From the NCBI GenBank assembly GCA_900556485.1, contig USOX01000005.1:1-64000 (forward strand): a stretch of DNA of 64,000 nt, read 5' to 3'. This stretch comes from an uncultured Dysgonomonas sp. GTDB lineage: Bacteria; Bacteroidota; Bacteroidia; Bacteroidales; Dysgonomonadaceae. Every line of letters starts with the position of its first letter. The first letter of the stretch is position 1. The notes beneath the pieces are model-generated. The model saw only the letters and a list, made by a program, of their open reading frames with translations. It did not search any database and was not told the DNA's origin. The position numbers and the translations under genes were made by a program. Positions 1 to 8,731 of the stretch are shown here, in pieces.

Positions 1-65
1 GGGGGAGATTTGAAAGAATTTATATGATAAAGCTTCAACCTTGTAGTTGACGTTTACACAAAATT

Positions 66-78
66 AGGGACAGTCCCT
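66..78 (-). terminator. Possible weak terminator after the glycosyltransferase gene
   Basis: A short perfect inverted repeat (AGGGA-CAG-TCCCT) lies 8 bases beyond the stop codon of the glycosyltransferase gene and is followed on the minus strand by AATTTTG. The stem is only five pairs and the T-run is short, so termination is only a suggestion. Bases 1-65 show no gene. Confidence 0.3.
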
Positions 79-85
79 ATAAAAA

Positions 86-1132
86 CTAACGATTAGTCAG
101 TTGTTGATATATATCATAATATTCGCCAGCACATTTACTCCAGTTAAATTTTTTAGTGTGAGCAATAATTGATTCTTCACGATTATTGCTAATATAATCG
201 TTCATCCCTTTTTCGAAGACATCTTTCATGTATTCTGGATCAAAGTTTTCGAAATAATAGGCTTGATCTCCTCCAATTTCAGGCAATGATGTTAGATTTG
301 ATAAAAATACAGGTTTGCCGAAATGCATTGATTCAAGAACAGGTAGACCAAATCCTTCAGCAATGGATGGGAAAGCAAAAGCTAGGCAATTTTTCATATA
401 CCAATATTTGTCTTGCGAGGATACTGCACCTATAACTTTGACACGGTCTTCTACGCCCATTTTTTTAGCATAGTCTTTTATCTTTTTAGCGTAGTCACTG
501 ATTGTTCCTGCTATTATCAATTCATAATCATTATTAACCAGCAGCGGGGAGAGTACATGAAAATTTTTCTTTTCGTTTACTGTGCCTACTGAAAATATAA
601 AGGGTTTAGTTGGTTTGTAAGTCGGATTGTCGAAACCGGGAAATTCGTCTATTTCATAACCGTTATAAACCACACTAACAGGTTTCCCTTTTGTGTCTAG
701 ATGATTAAGTATATCATTTTTTACAAAATGAGAGATAGCAACAATATGATCTGCCCGATCCATAATCTTCTGATGTTTTTTTGTATAACGTTGTATATCA
801 AAAGATGATGTTTTTTCGTATAAAAAGTTTAAATCATGAATAGTTAAGACTTTTTTTGTACGCAGGCTTCCTCCTGTATATCGTGATAATTGGTAAGTTG
901 TGTGCCAGATATCCAAGTTTGGAACGCATATGGGGAATTTTCTATGTAAATATCGTTGTTTTAAATATCTTTTGTCTTCTCCTAAAAAGTTATTATCACA
1001 TGATGATATAAAAAAAGTCAGCTTATCCTTTTCTCTTACTGTATTATACATGGCATCAGCCAATTGTTTACAGAATGTATTCAATCCTGTATTGGGATAT
1101 TTCATCCGTTCACAATCTAAGATAATATTCAT
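86..1132 (-). CDS. Glycosyltransferase family 4 (GT-B) protein
   Basis: This 348-residue cytoplasmic protein has the two-lobed layout of GT4 (glycosyl transferase group 1) enzymes, which move a sugar from a nucleotide-sugar donor onto an acceptor in polysaccharide or glycan synthesis. The C-terminal lobe carries SVGTVNEKKNF (about residue 186) and the retaining EX7E motif in AEGFGLPVLESM (about 255-270). The N-terminal lobe has LTIHDLNFL near residue 97. Donor and acceptor cannot be read. It stands alone here: upstream lies a lipoprotein gene on the same strand 150 bases away, and its own downstream side runs into the window edge, where a glycan cluster could continue. Confidence 0.85.
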   Translation of the reverse strand: MNIILDCERMKYPNTGLNTFCKQLADAMYNTVREKDKLTFFISSCDNNFLGEDKRYLKQRYLHRKFPICVPNLDIWHTTYQLSRYTGGSLRTKKVLTIHDLNFLYEKTSSFDIQRYTKKHQKIMDRADHIVAISHFVKNDILNHLDTKGKPVSVVYNGYEIDEFPGFDNPTYKPTKPFIFSVGTVNEKKNFHVLSPLLVNNDYELIIAGTISDYAKKIKDYAKKMGVEDRVKVIGAVSSQDKYWYMKNCLAFAFPSIAEGFGLPVLESMHFGKPVFLSNLTSLPEIGGDQAYYFENFDPEYMKDVFEKGMNDYISNNREESIIAHTKKFNWSKCAGEYYDIYQQLTNR

Positions 1133-1224
1133 TTAGGTTTATTTTTTTAGATGAGTGCAAATATACGTAAATTCTAGAATTAGAATAAAGTATGTTTTAT
1201 TTTTTAAACTGTTATAAATGAAAT

Positions 1225-1251
1225 AAGGCCTATGTAATTAACATAAGCCTT
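1225..1251 (-). terminator. Terminator hairpin downstream of the lipoprotein gene
   Basis: AAGGCCTATGT (1225-1235) pairs with ACATAAGCCTT (1241-1251) with one mismatch and a 5-base loop. On the minus strand it is followed by ATTTCATTT. It sits 35 bases beyond the stop codon of the minus-strand lipoprotein gene. Confidence 0.5.
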
Positions 1252-1285
1252 TGATTAATACATTTATAATTTGATTTATTCTACT

Positions 1286-2422
1286 CTACTCTACTCTTTT
1301 CACAAGATATGTTATACGTTCTACTATACGAACATTCTCCTCAATGTTTCCTTCAGATAAATCAACAAAAGTTTGTATTGAACCATCCTTGTATTTTGAA
1401 TCGGTTACCCAGATGTAAACATCTAGATCTTCTAATTCCTCTTCTGCTAATGTTCCAATTGTAGACTTTAAAATAGATTTTGATTCTGTTTTTTCCAGAG
1501 AAGGCTTTCTTTTATTTTTTAAATAACGTAAGGCCTCCTGTACTTTATCGTTACTTATAGTGTATGCTGATTTTTTTACTTTTTCTGATTTTTCTGAGGT
1601 TAATATATGGAATAGATCATCTATCAGGATTACAGAAAACGTATTTGCAGCAGATTCTTTAGGGGCATTTACATGTGAATAAGCTACTTGTTTCCCTTTT
1701 ACCGGATCAGTAAAGAATCTGAACATTAAGCCTGTGATAGCATCATTAATTTCTTGTGTTTTATTATAGTCCTTTGCATTATTATAAAATGCTTCGGCAC
1801 CATAGATAAGCCACTTGCCTTTAGTCATATCTTCAAAGTCTACTTTATCTTTCAATACACCAGATACAGTGTTTGGTGCTATTGCCATATTTCGGGATAT
1901 TTTATAATCTGTAATCAAATATCTGGTACCATCATGAATATTTCGTCCTGTATACGGAAAAGCTGCTTTAAGTATACCTGTTGTCAAATTTATGTCATTT
2001 ATAACCTGACGCACTACTGTATCTTTCACTTGCCCTATGTTTTGTTTATCTTCTGTTTCCCATAAAAATAGGATTGTGTCTTTAGTGGGGCCTTTACTGA
2101 TCTTATAGTTTCCTTCATCAATTGTTTGCTCTACAGTATTTTTACTGATGAACATATATTTGCCATTTTCTTTATAAAAAGAAGTAATAAATCCATCATA
2201 ACTAATATCTCTGAATGTAGGGAGCATAGATGCTTGAGATGTATTATAATCTATAATAATTTCTTTTCTGGAATAATAGGTCATCCAGCCTCCAATCAAA
2301 TCATCTTCAGATTCCAATCGCTCTGTAGGACCGGGTGTAGGTGGAACTGGCTCGTCACTATTGTTTACACAACTAGTTAACCCAAGAATGATTAATAAGG
2401 TAATTGATAAAAACTTATTCAT
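1286..2422 (-). CDS. Lipoprotein of unknown function
   Basis: The 378-residue product starts with a lipoprotein signal, MNKFLSITLLIILGLTSC, with the lipobox LTSC and predicted lipidated Cys18. An acidic, proline-rich linker follows (about 20-40), suggesting surface or periplasmic display. The body has a WMTYYSRKEI stretch near residue 46 that recalls small lipocalin-like repeats of Bacteroidetes, but I do not recognise a named domain. It stands alone on the minus strand with a hairpin after it. The stop codon lies inside a tandem CTACT repeat (1281-1295). Function unknown. Confidence 0.75.
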   Translation of the reverse strand: MNKFLSITLLIILGLTSCVNNSDEPVPPTPGPTERLESEDDLIGGWMTYYSRKEIIIDYNTSQASMLPTFRDISYDGFITSFYKENGKYMFISKNTVEQTIDEGNYKISKGPTKDTILFLWETEDKQNIGQVKDTVVRQVINDINLTTGILKAAFPYTGRNIHDGTRYLITDYKISRNMAIAPNTVSGVLKDKVDFEDMTKGKWLIYGAEAFYNNAKDYNKTQEINDAITGLMFRFFTDPVKGKQVAYSHVNAPKESAANTFSVILIDDLFHILTSEKSEKVKKSAYTISNDKVQEALRYLKNKRKPSLEKTESKSILKSTIGTLAEEELEDLDVYIWVTDSKYKDGSIQTFVDLSEGNIEENVRIVERITYLVKRVE

Positions 2423-2560
2423 AGTTTTGTAAGTATTTGTTTTGCAAAATTACTCATATTTTTTCATGATAATTAAACAAACTCCTAAAATTTGACATTT
2501 ATTACCATGAGTTCATGTTCACGAAGTGTATTCACTTGAGCAAACGGTCTCGGTTAGATT

Positions 2561-2983
2561 TTATTGTAATTTCTTTAGAATTATTTCATTCTCGAAATCA
2601 TAATCTTTAACAAGGATCTTCATCTCATTTTCTGAAATGGATAAAACTTCAAAAATTAATTTCAAGGCATCTTGTTTCTGTACTTGTCGTTTTGTATAAT
2701 CACGATAGTAAATAATTATAGAATTGCCTTCGATCTTATATTTTCCTGTTATATTGAATAAAATAATACCTTCGGCAGCTTCTCCTTTATGAAAAAGCAT
2801 ATTGTCCCTAAAAATATATGTATCAGGATATGCTATGGCAGAAGTACTATCATTACCTATAATAGCCTTATCTTCTACCCAACGTCCAACAATGTTTTTT
2901 TGCTTTAAAGAAACAATACTTTGTCCTTGTAGCTGGGTAGATATAAAAATAAAAAAGAAGATAAACCCTATGTATTTCTTCAT
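2561..2983 (-). CDS. Small secreted lipocalin-like protein
   Basis: The most plausible start is the ATG at 2983, giving 140 residues beginning MKKYIGFIFFFIFISTQLQG, a clear signal peptide cleaved near QGQ. A longer frame reaches 3049, but its extra 22 residues are hydrophobic and do not suit a signal peptide. The mature part (NIVGRWVEDKAIIGND, then alternating beta-strand pattern, ending ILKKLQ) resembles small lipocalin-like proteins of Bacteroidetes. The opening 'VGRW' is the typical start of that fold. Function unknown; a similar protein is encoded at 14086. Confidence 0.6.
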   Translation of the reverse strand: MKKYIGFIFFFIFISTQLQGQSIVSLKQKNIVGRWVEDKAIIGNDSTSAIAYPDTYIFRDNMLFHKGEAAEGIILFNITGKYKIEGNSIIIYYRDYTKRQVQKQDALKLIFEVLSISENEMKILVKDYDFENEIILKKLQ

Positions 2984-3099
2984 ATTGTATAGCTTTGAAT
3001 TACACAAAGATACGAATAAGAAATAATAAAACAAGGTGTATATTATCATATATACACCTGTCTTTCTGTATTCACCAACCTAAAATAACTTATTATTTA

Positions 3100-3852
3100 T
3101 TATCTGCTTCTTCTTTGTGTTGTATTTGATACTGTTCTGTAGTTTTTGTTATCTTGAGACGAGTTTGATCGGTTTACTCTTTCTCTATTGTTACTACTAC
3201 TGCTATTATTTTGTTTCGAATCTCGTTGTTTATAATTGCTATTCCTGTTTGAATTAGCGTTATCTTTTCTATCTTTTGTCCGATTGTTATCCGATTTGTA
3301 AGTATTTCGGTTATTATTTTCTCTTACTTTATTTCTATTCGAATTTTTATTATCGTTTCTGTATTCCGAACGATTGTTACTTGTATATTTTCTACCATTA
3401 TCTCTGTGAGATTTACTATCTGAATACCAAGCGACTCTGTTGTTTCGGCTATCACGGTAGCGATAGTCGCGGCTATCACGAATAACTATCTGGTTTCTGT
3501 AACCTTTATATCGTGCATAATCTCTATAGTGAGTTCTGTGATATCTCCAAGGTTCGTGTACATTCAATACTACTTTATACATTCCATACAAATCGTAATT
3601 TCTATATCCATAAGGTAAATAACGGGCAGAAACCCAATGTCCACGGTGCAAGTAGTAGAATAATCCTACATTAACATCATAGTAACAATCTATATCTGGA
3701 AAATAGTAGTAACCTACATAATCATACCCTACTGGACCCCAAGCCGGCTGACGGCCGATATTAATACTTATATTGATGCTTTGTGCTTCTGTTGTATTAT
3801 AGAATGATCCGATTCCTATTAATAATGCAAATGCTAATAAAAACTTTTTCAT
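3100..3852 (-). CDS. Secreted protein with a long basic Arg/Asn/Ser tail
   Basis: The product has 250 residues with a signal peptide (MKKFLLAFALLIGIGSF, cleavage near TEAQ). Residues 25-110 form a tyrosine- and glycine-rich compact domain (WGPVGYDYVGYYYFPDIDCYY), with a single Cys pattern too sparse for disulfide inference. From about residue 125 to the end the chain is low-complexity and strongly basic, made of R, N, S, K and D and lacking hydrophobic residues. Such tails usually are disordered and may bind nucleic acid, cell wall or anionic glycan. No family is recognised. Gene neighbours are unrelated single genes. Confidence 0.65.
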   Translation of the reverse strand: MKKFLLAFALLIGIGSFYNTTEAQSINISINIGRQPAWGPVGYDYVGYYYFPDIDCYYDVNVGLFYYLHRGHWVSARYLPYGYRNYDLYGMYKVVLNVHEPWRYHRTHYRDYARYKGYRNQIVIRDSRDYRYRDSRNNRVAWYSDSKSHRDNGRKYTSNNRSEYRNDNKNSNRNKVRENNNRNTYKSDNNRTKDRKDNANSNRNSNYKQRDSKQNNSSSSNNRERVNRSNSSQDNKNYRTVSNTTQRRSR

Positions 3853-4154
3853 GACTTTCTAGTATTAAAAGTGAATACTGTTTTTTGTTCTCTTTGTTAC
3901 TTTGATATGATAAAAGTAAAAAAGATTAATCACCATTTCTCTGTTTAACTTTTATTAATAATATATTTGAAATATATCAATAGGATATAATGTCTATAAA
4001 TAATTCATATTTAATATATTGTTTAATGATTAGAATAAATATCCGTAAACATATTTTTACATGCAGTAAAATAGCAAGAATGGATAACTATACTTTTCTT
4101 TGAAATATCTTTATTTGTATCAACATTAAGTTTAACTAATAAAATTATTTAATT
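3853..4154. other. AT-rich divergent intergenic region
   Basis: This 302-base gap separates two divergent genes and should hold both promoters. It is very AT-rich. I found no ORF, no strong hairpin and no full TTTG/TAnnTTTG promoter, only a near match TTTATTTG around 4111 upstream of the zinc-ribbon gene. Confidence 0.5.
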
Positions 4155-4430
4155 ATGGATCAAAAATTTTGCCAAAGTTGCGGTATGCCGCTTAATACAG
4201 ATGCAGATTTCGGAACAAATACAGACAAAAGTAAAAATGAAGACTATTGTCAATATTGTTTTACAGAAGGCCATTTTACTCAGGATTTCACAATGGATCA
4301 GATGATAGAACATTGTGCACAGTTTGTGGAGGAATTTAATAAAGATGCTGAAACCAAAGTGACAAAAGAAGAAGCTATTGCTCAAATGAAAATGTATTTT
4401 CCTAAATTAAAGCGTTGGGCTACAGCATAA
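4155..4430 (+). CDS. Zinc-ribbon domain protein
   Basis: The 91-residue protein has two CxxC knuckles: FCQSCGMP at residues 6-12 and YCQYCF at about 31-36. Between them is NTDADFGTN, as in the bacterial putative zinc-ribbon family that begins 'CQSCGMPL'. The remaining two-thirds is helical (MDQMIEHCAQFVEEFNKD). A structural zinc site is expected; biochemical role is unknown. It is six bases upstream of an AraC-type regulator and very probably cotranscribed with it and the YoaP-like acetyltransferase, an association seen with stress or drug-response regulators. Confidence 0.8.
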   Translation: MDQKFCQSCGMPLNTDADFGTNTDKSKNEDYCQYCFTEGHFTQDFTMDQMIEHCAQFVEEFNKDAETKVTKEEAIAQMKMYFPKLKRWATA

Positions 4431-4436
4431 TTTAAA

Positions 4437-5345
4437 ATGAAGGAGACGACTTTAAACGAATACGAAAAAGCAGTAAACAAGGTGGTTGACTATATCAATC
4501 AACATCTGTTTGATAGTCCGGATATAAAAAAGTTATCTGAGATAGCCAATTTATCGGAGTTTCATTTTCATCGGATTTTTAAAACCATTATTGGAGAGAA
4601 TATTGGGGAATATATAAGTCGTCTCCGCTTAGAATATATTGCAGAACGTTTGCAAATGTCTGACTATAGTTTAGAAGATATTGCAATCAGAACAGGTTAT
4701 GCAACAAAACACGCTTTATCAAAAGCTTTTAAGAAGCATTTTGGTGTATCTCCATCTGTTTTTCGAGCTCAACCTAAAGACAGCAGATATAATTTCTTTG
4801 AAGAAAACAAACGGGAGATAATGCCTTTGATCCCTGAAATAAGGATTGTTGAGGCAAAGAAGGTCGTTTATATACGCATTATAGACTGGTATGGTTCACC
4901 AGAGTCGTATGTGGTAGCATGGAAAAAATTGGGGAATTTTGCAAGAGAAAATAATCTGGTAAATGAGCAAACTGAGTTTATCGGATTAAGTTTCGATAAT
5001 CCAATGATTACCTTACCCGAGAACTGTCGCTTCTATGCTTGTTTTACAACTCAAGAAGATGTTGAGGCAACCGGTCCTTTTGGTATACAAATAATAGATG
5101 GAGGCGAATATGCTGTTTTTACACTCAAAGGTTCTTACAGCCAACTATTAGATATATATTATAACATTTTCTTATTATGGCTCCCATCTAGTGAATACAA
5201 ACTCAGAAAAGGTTATAGTTTTGAGAAATACTTAAACAATCCGGGCAAAGTTTCGGAAGAAGACTTACTTACTGAAATATATGTGCCTGTGATCAACAAA
5301 ACTAAAAATAACTATCATGGATATTATTACCCTAAACGAAAATAA
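4437..5345 (+). CDS. AraC-family regulator with GyrI-like effector domain
   Basis: The first ~110 of 302 residues form the double helix-turn-helix of AraC regulators (LSEFHFHRIFKTIIGENIGEYISR... then the family signature around GYATKHALSKAFKKHFGVSP). From about residue 128 onward there is a GyrI-like/SOUL-fold ligand-binding domain ending FEKYLNNPG...TEIYVPV. This arrangement, DNA-binding part first, is that of Rob/SoxS-like and BmrR-like regulators that sense amphipathic or toxic small molecules. It probably controls its own three-gene operon. Its last 29 bases overlap the next gene in another frame. Confidence 0.85.
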   Translation: MKETTLNEYEKAVNKVVDYINQHLFDSPDIKKLSEIANLSEFHFHRIFKTIIGENIGEYISRLRLEYIAERLQMSDYSLEDIAIRTGYATKHALSKAFKKHFGVSPSVFRAQPKDSRYNFFEENKREIMPLIPEIRIVEAKKVVYIRIIDWYGSPESYVVAWKKLGNFARENNLVNEQTEFIGLSFDNPMITLPENCRFYACFTTQEDVEATGPFGIQIIDGGEYAVFTLKGSYSQLLDIYYNIFLLWLPSSEYKLRKGYSFEKYLNNPGKVSEEDLLTEIYVPVINKTKNNYHGYYYPKRK

Positions 5346-6075
5346 CATAACTACCGAACATATTTGTTGTGCGATGAACAGCAAATCGAATAATGATGGA
5401 GTTTCTGCAAAAAAAGAATGGCTTAGCTGTCGTATGCAAGAAGGCTTAAGATTCAAAAAATTAAATGCCAAAGGCAAAGTTTTTATAGAGTACCTTCCTG
5501 CCGAAAATGCATGGGTGCCAATTGAAGCTAATGGGTATATGTTCGTTAATTGTTTTTGGGTATCAGGTTCCTTTAAGGGAAAAGGGTATGGAAAACAATT
5601 ACTGCAAGAATGTGAGAAAGAAGCAAAGGAGGCCGGGTATAAAGGCGTTACATTGATTGTTGGTAATAAAAAGAAGGCATATTTGTCAGACAAAGCATTT
5701 ATGTTGCGTCAAGGATATGAAATATCTGATAGTTGTCCTCCTTATTTTGAATTGATAGTAAAACGTTTTGATAAACAAGCTACTCTGCCCTCATTCAAAA
5801 AATCAGCTCAATTGGGAATGGGAGAGGGTATAAAAGGAATCGACATTTTTTATACAGCCCAATGCCCTTTTACAACACCTTATATAAGACTACTCGAACC
5901 AGTGATTCTATCATCAAATTATCCGGTACGTATGCACCATATAACAACAAAAGAGATGGCTCAAGAACATGTGTCTCCAGTCACAACATATAATGTATTT
6001 GTAGATGGCAAATTTTATACTCACGAAATACAAACTCCCGATAAATTGAAAAGCCTTATAGAAAAAGTAAGCTAA
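5317..6075 (+). CDS. GNAT acetyltransferase with C-terminal YoaP-like domain
   Basis: The 252-residue protein starts with the conserved opening of the YoaP family (LNENNITTEHICCA), which supports the start codon at 5317 even though it overlaps the upstream AraC gene by 29 bases. The acetyl-CoA site is FKGKGYGKQLLQE (about 86-98). The C-terminal ~70 residues (GIKGIDIFYTAQCPFTTPYI...) form the YoaP-like part with a thioredoxin-fold look. The substrate is unknown. Overlap implies translational coupling to the regulator, so the enzyme likely acts on whatever the regulator senses. Confidence 0.8.
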   Translation: MDIITLNENNITTEHICCAMNSKSNNDGVSAKKEWLSCRMQEGLRFKKLNAKGKVFIEYLPAENAWVPIEANGYMFVNCFWVSGSFKGKGYGKQLLQECEKEAKEAGYKGVTLIVGNKKKAYLSDKAFMLRQGYEISDSCPPYFELIVKRFDKQATLPSFKKSAQLGMGEGIKGIDIFYTAQCPFTTPYIRLLEPVILSSNYPVRMHHITTKEMAQEHVSPVTTYNVFVDGKFYTHEIQTPDKLKSLIEKVS

Positions 6076-6082
6076 GGAAGTT

Positions 6083-6622
6083 TTAGATCGCTAAAAATTC
6101 ATCTGCATATTTTACTACGCCAGCAACATCAGATAGGCTACCATCAATCAGTTCCAGACCCATAAAGGTTTCTTTTGGTACATTGAAAGGTGGCTTTATT
6201 TGCCATTTCTGTGTAGATATGAATCCAAAGCGCGGATAATAATCTTTATGACCAAGCACAATTACAGATTTATATCCCAATTCGCGGGCTATCTCTAGTC
6301 CTCGGCGAATAAGCATAGCCCCAATTCCTTGCCTTTGCATCTCGGGAACTACTGCTACAGGTGCTAAAGAAAGACTTTCTGTCGCCCCTCCATCAACGTC
6401 ATTCGAAATCGTTATCTTTGTAAATAAGATATGTCCTACTATTTTATTATCTGTCTGGGCTACAAGGGATAACTGTGGTATGAAAGCCTTGCTAAGGCGA
6501 AGCCTGTCTGTCAAGCGTGCTTCATCGTTTCGTCCAAAAGCTGTGAAATGTACGTTATACACAGCAGGGAAGTCATTGGCATTTTCCTCCCTGATATCTA
6601 TATTAAAAGAGCTATTTTTCAT
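6083..6622 (-). CDS. GNAT-family N-acetyltransferase
   Basis: This 179-residue protein has the acetyl-CoA-binding motif RQGIGAMLIRRGLE (about 95-108), preceded by LAPVAVVPEM. It ends with the GHKDYYPRFGF element common to the YhbS-like branch of GNAT enzymes. It is convergent with the YoaP-like gene, with only seven bases between the two stops, and is expressed on its own from the minus strand. Substrate unknown: candidates are a small-molecule amine or a protein N-terminus. Confidence 0.85.
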   Translation of the reverse strand: MKNSSFNIDIREENANDFPAVYNVHFTAFGRNDEARLTDRLRLSKAFIPQLSLVAQTDNKIVGHILFTKITISNDVDGGATESLSLAPVAVVPEMQRQGIGAMLIRRGLEIARELGYKSVIVLGHKDYYPRFGFISTQKWQIKPPFNVPKETFMGLELIDGSLSDVAGVVKYADEFLAI

Positions 6623-6844
6623 ATAAATAATAGATTATGAGGACTATAAAAATAGTAACTTATTATTGAATAAAAAAGTATTATATAGGACAACTTTTGT
6701 TTCAACCGTACGTTTACATAATGGAACAAACAGATAGGTTCATAATTTATATTTTATGCCCTTTTTTAATAAAAATTTAATTTTATATGATGCAACTTCT
6801 TTAAGCCTTATTGCATCATTGTAAGTAGAGAGTATAATCGGCCA

Positions 6845-7393
6845 ATGGATGAACAGTTATTAATTGACGGATGCAAACGTGGTGACCCATTAGCTCGTAA
6901 GCAAATTTACGAGTTATATGCCCCTACTATGATGAGTGTTTGTATGCGATATGTCAATAACAAGGAGACTGCGAAGGACTTGCTACAGGATGGGTTCATT
7001 ACGGTATTTACCAAGATAGACACCTATTCGGGTACAGGAGCTTTTGCCGGATGGCTACGACGTATATTCGTAACTACTGCTCTCCAACATCTCAGACGGA
7101 ACGATACCCTAAAACAAAGTATAAATATTGATGAATATGAGGGGGTTGTTGAAAATGTAGATACCTCTGCATTGGAACAACTTTCAGCTGACGATTTGAT
7201 GGCGTGTATAGCTCAATTACCTAGTGGATTTCGTACTGTATTCAACCTTTTTGCAATAGAGGGTTATTCACATCAGGAAATAGCAAAAATGCTAAATATA
7301 AAAGAAAGTACCTCCCGTTCACAATTTATAAGAGCCCGAAAAGCTCTGCAAAAAAATGTGCAATCATTAATAGATCACGGTAATGCAGGATAG
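6845..7393 (+). CDS. ECF-type RNA polymerase sigma factor
   Basis: The 182 residues contain sigma region 2 (KDLLQDGFITVFTKIDTY and GWLRRIFVTTALQHLRR, about 42-82) and region 4 (LPSGFRTVFNLFAIEGYSHQ...IAKMLNIKESTSRSQFIRAR, about 127-172). There is no region 3, as in group 4 (ECF) sigma factors. It directs RNA polymerase to a small envelope or stress regulon. Its last 11 bases overlap the next gene, whose cytoplasmic N-terminus is probably its regulator. The two genes plus the lipoprotein gene behind them form one operon ending in a clear terminator. Confidence 0.9.
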   Translation: MDEQLLIDGCKRGDPLARKQIYELYAPTMMSVCMRYVNNKETAKDLLQDGFITVFTKIDTYSGTGAFAGWLRRIFVTTALQHLRRNDTLKQSINIDEYEGVVENVDTSALEQLSADDLMACIAQLPSGFRTVFNLFAIEGYSHQEIAKMLNIKESTSRSQFIRARKALQKNVQSLIDHGNAG

Positions 7394-8699
7394 AATGAAT
7401 AATAACGAGAGACCGGATATATTTACGGATCTTATCCGGAATAAGCTGGAGGACCATCGTCTTCCGGTCGATTCTGATTGCTGGGATAATATAGAATCGC
7501 ATTTTAAACCTAAGAATAAACATAGGAGAATTATTGGCTGGGTAGGAAGTAGCGTAGCAGCTGCGGCTGTTATTATACTCTTGCTATTTTCTTTGCCTGA
7601 AAATAATTCTCCTTCTGATATAACATCTACAACGCCAAAGGCAGATACTACAGAGGTATATAATAAAGTACTTGATCAAAAAAATGTTGCAGAAAGCAAG
7701 GATGATTCTGAAAGCAATATTATAAGTATTCCTAAAATCAAAGAAGAACCACAAAAAGCACTATCTTCTACATCGAAACCTGAACAAAAAAATGGTGAGG
7801 CTATTTATGTGGCATTAGATGATTCTATCAATCTGGCTAATGTAGATAAAGATGAAGCTCCGGCAAATGTGCCAGGTATAAAGACAGATTCTGTTGCCCC
7901 AACATATATTGCACAAGAAGCAATAGAGAAGGAAGAATCTAAAAAAGCAGAACCGAAAAGAACAATTCAGGAAGAAAGGATTATTCTTCCAAAAACTAAA
8001 AGCGATTCAAAATGGTTGTTAGCTGCAAATGTTTCGTCCGGCAACTTCAAAATGAGTTCGGGTAATGATAAAGATATGGCTTATCATTATAATAGTATGT
8101 CTGGTGTTTATGCCCAAATATCACCTGATTTATCAAGCTCTGATCCGGTGGAAACTGCAAATGTTGCACTAAAGAATAGCATAGAAGAGATTGATGATAT
8201 GGATCATTCTTTACCTCTGTCTTTTGGTATAAGTGTTCGCAAAAATATTAATGATCGTATAGGTATAGAGACCGGGCTTGTTTACACTTATTTATCCTCT
8301 AAATTTAAAAAAGTAGGACAATCGAATTATCAGGCTAAACAAGAGCTACATTATCTGGGTATTCCACTAAATATGGTTGTTTACCTATGGAAAGACCCTA
8401 AATGGAACATATACGTTTCGGGTGGAGGTACTGTAGAAAAGGGGGTGAGATATAAGTATACTGAAAAGAAATCTAATGAAAATAACTTCGTTGCCGATAT
8501 TAATGATAAAGGATCTGTAGATGGTGTACAATGGTCTGTGAATGGATCGATTGGTGCAGCATACTCTTTAACTGACAACTGGGGACTATATGTAGAGCCT
8601 CAAGTATCCCATTATTTTGATAATAACCAACCAGCTAGTATTAGAACTGACAAAAAGACTGTATTCGAGTTGAGTGCCGGGCTTCGATACGAATTCTGA
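7383..8699 (+). CDS. Single-pass membrane protein with C-terminal outer-membrane-type beta-barrel, likely anti-sigma partner
   Basis: The 438-residue product has a soluble N-terminus (1-48, charged, with RNKLEDHRLPVDSDCWDNIE), one membrane helix (about 50-71), a long acidic/Ser-Thr/Lys linker (about 72-200), and a C-terminal region (about 205-438) of alternating beta-strands ending in aromatic Phe, like PorT/OmpA-type barrels. The N-terminus faces the cytoplasm, where it could hold the upstream sigma factor. An internal ATG at 7395 is an alternative start four codons later. The combined layout (helix plus barrel) would span both membranes, which is unusual; the barrel-like part may instead be a periplasmic beta domain. 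Confidence 0.7.
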   Translation: MQDRMNNNERPDIFTDLIRNKLEDHRLPVDSDCWDNIESHFKPKNKHRRIIGWVGSSVAAAAVIILLLFSLPENNSPSDITSTTPKADTTEVYNKVLDQKNVAESKDDSESNIISIPKIKEEPQKALSSTSKPEQKNGEAIYVALDDSINLANVDKDEAPANVPGIKTDSVAPTYIAQEAIEKEESKKAEPKRTIQEERIILPKTKSDSKWLLAANVSSGNFKMSSGNDKDMAYHYNSMSGVYAQISPDLSSSDPVETANVALKNSIEEIDDMDHSLPLSFGISVRKNINDRIGIETGLVYTYLSSKFKKVGQSNYQAKQELHYLGIPLNMVVYLWKDPKWNIYVSGGGTVEKGVRYKYTEKKSNENNFVADINDKGSVDGVQWSVNGSIGAAYSLTDNWGLYVEPQVSHYFDNNQPASIRTDKKTVFELSAGLRYEF

Positions 8700-8731
8700 C
8701 ATTTTTAATATAAACCTTAAATAATTTTATA

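Noticed and set aside
2983..3049. 22-residue N-terminal extension of the lipocalin-like protein
   Set aside because: It precedes a complete signal peptide that starts at the internal ATG, so the longer form would not be exported normally.
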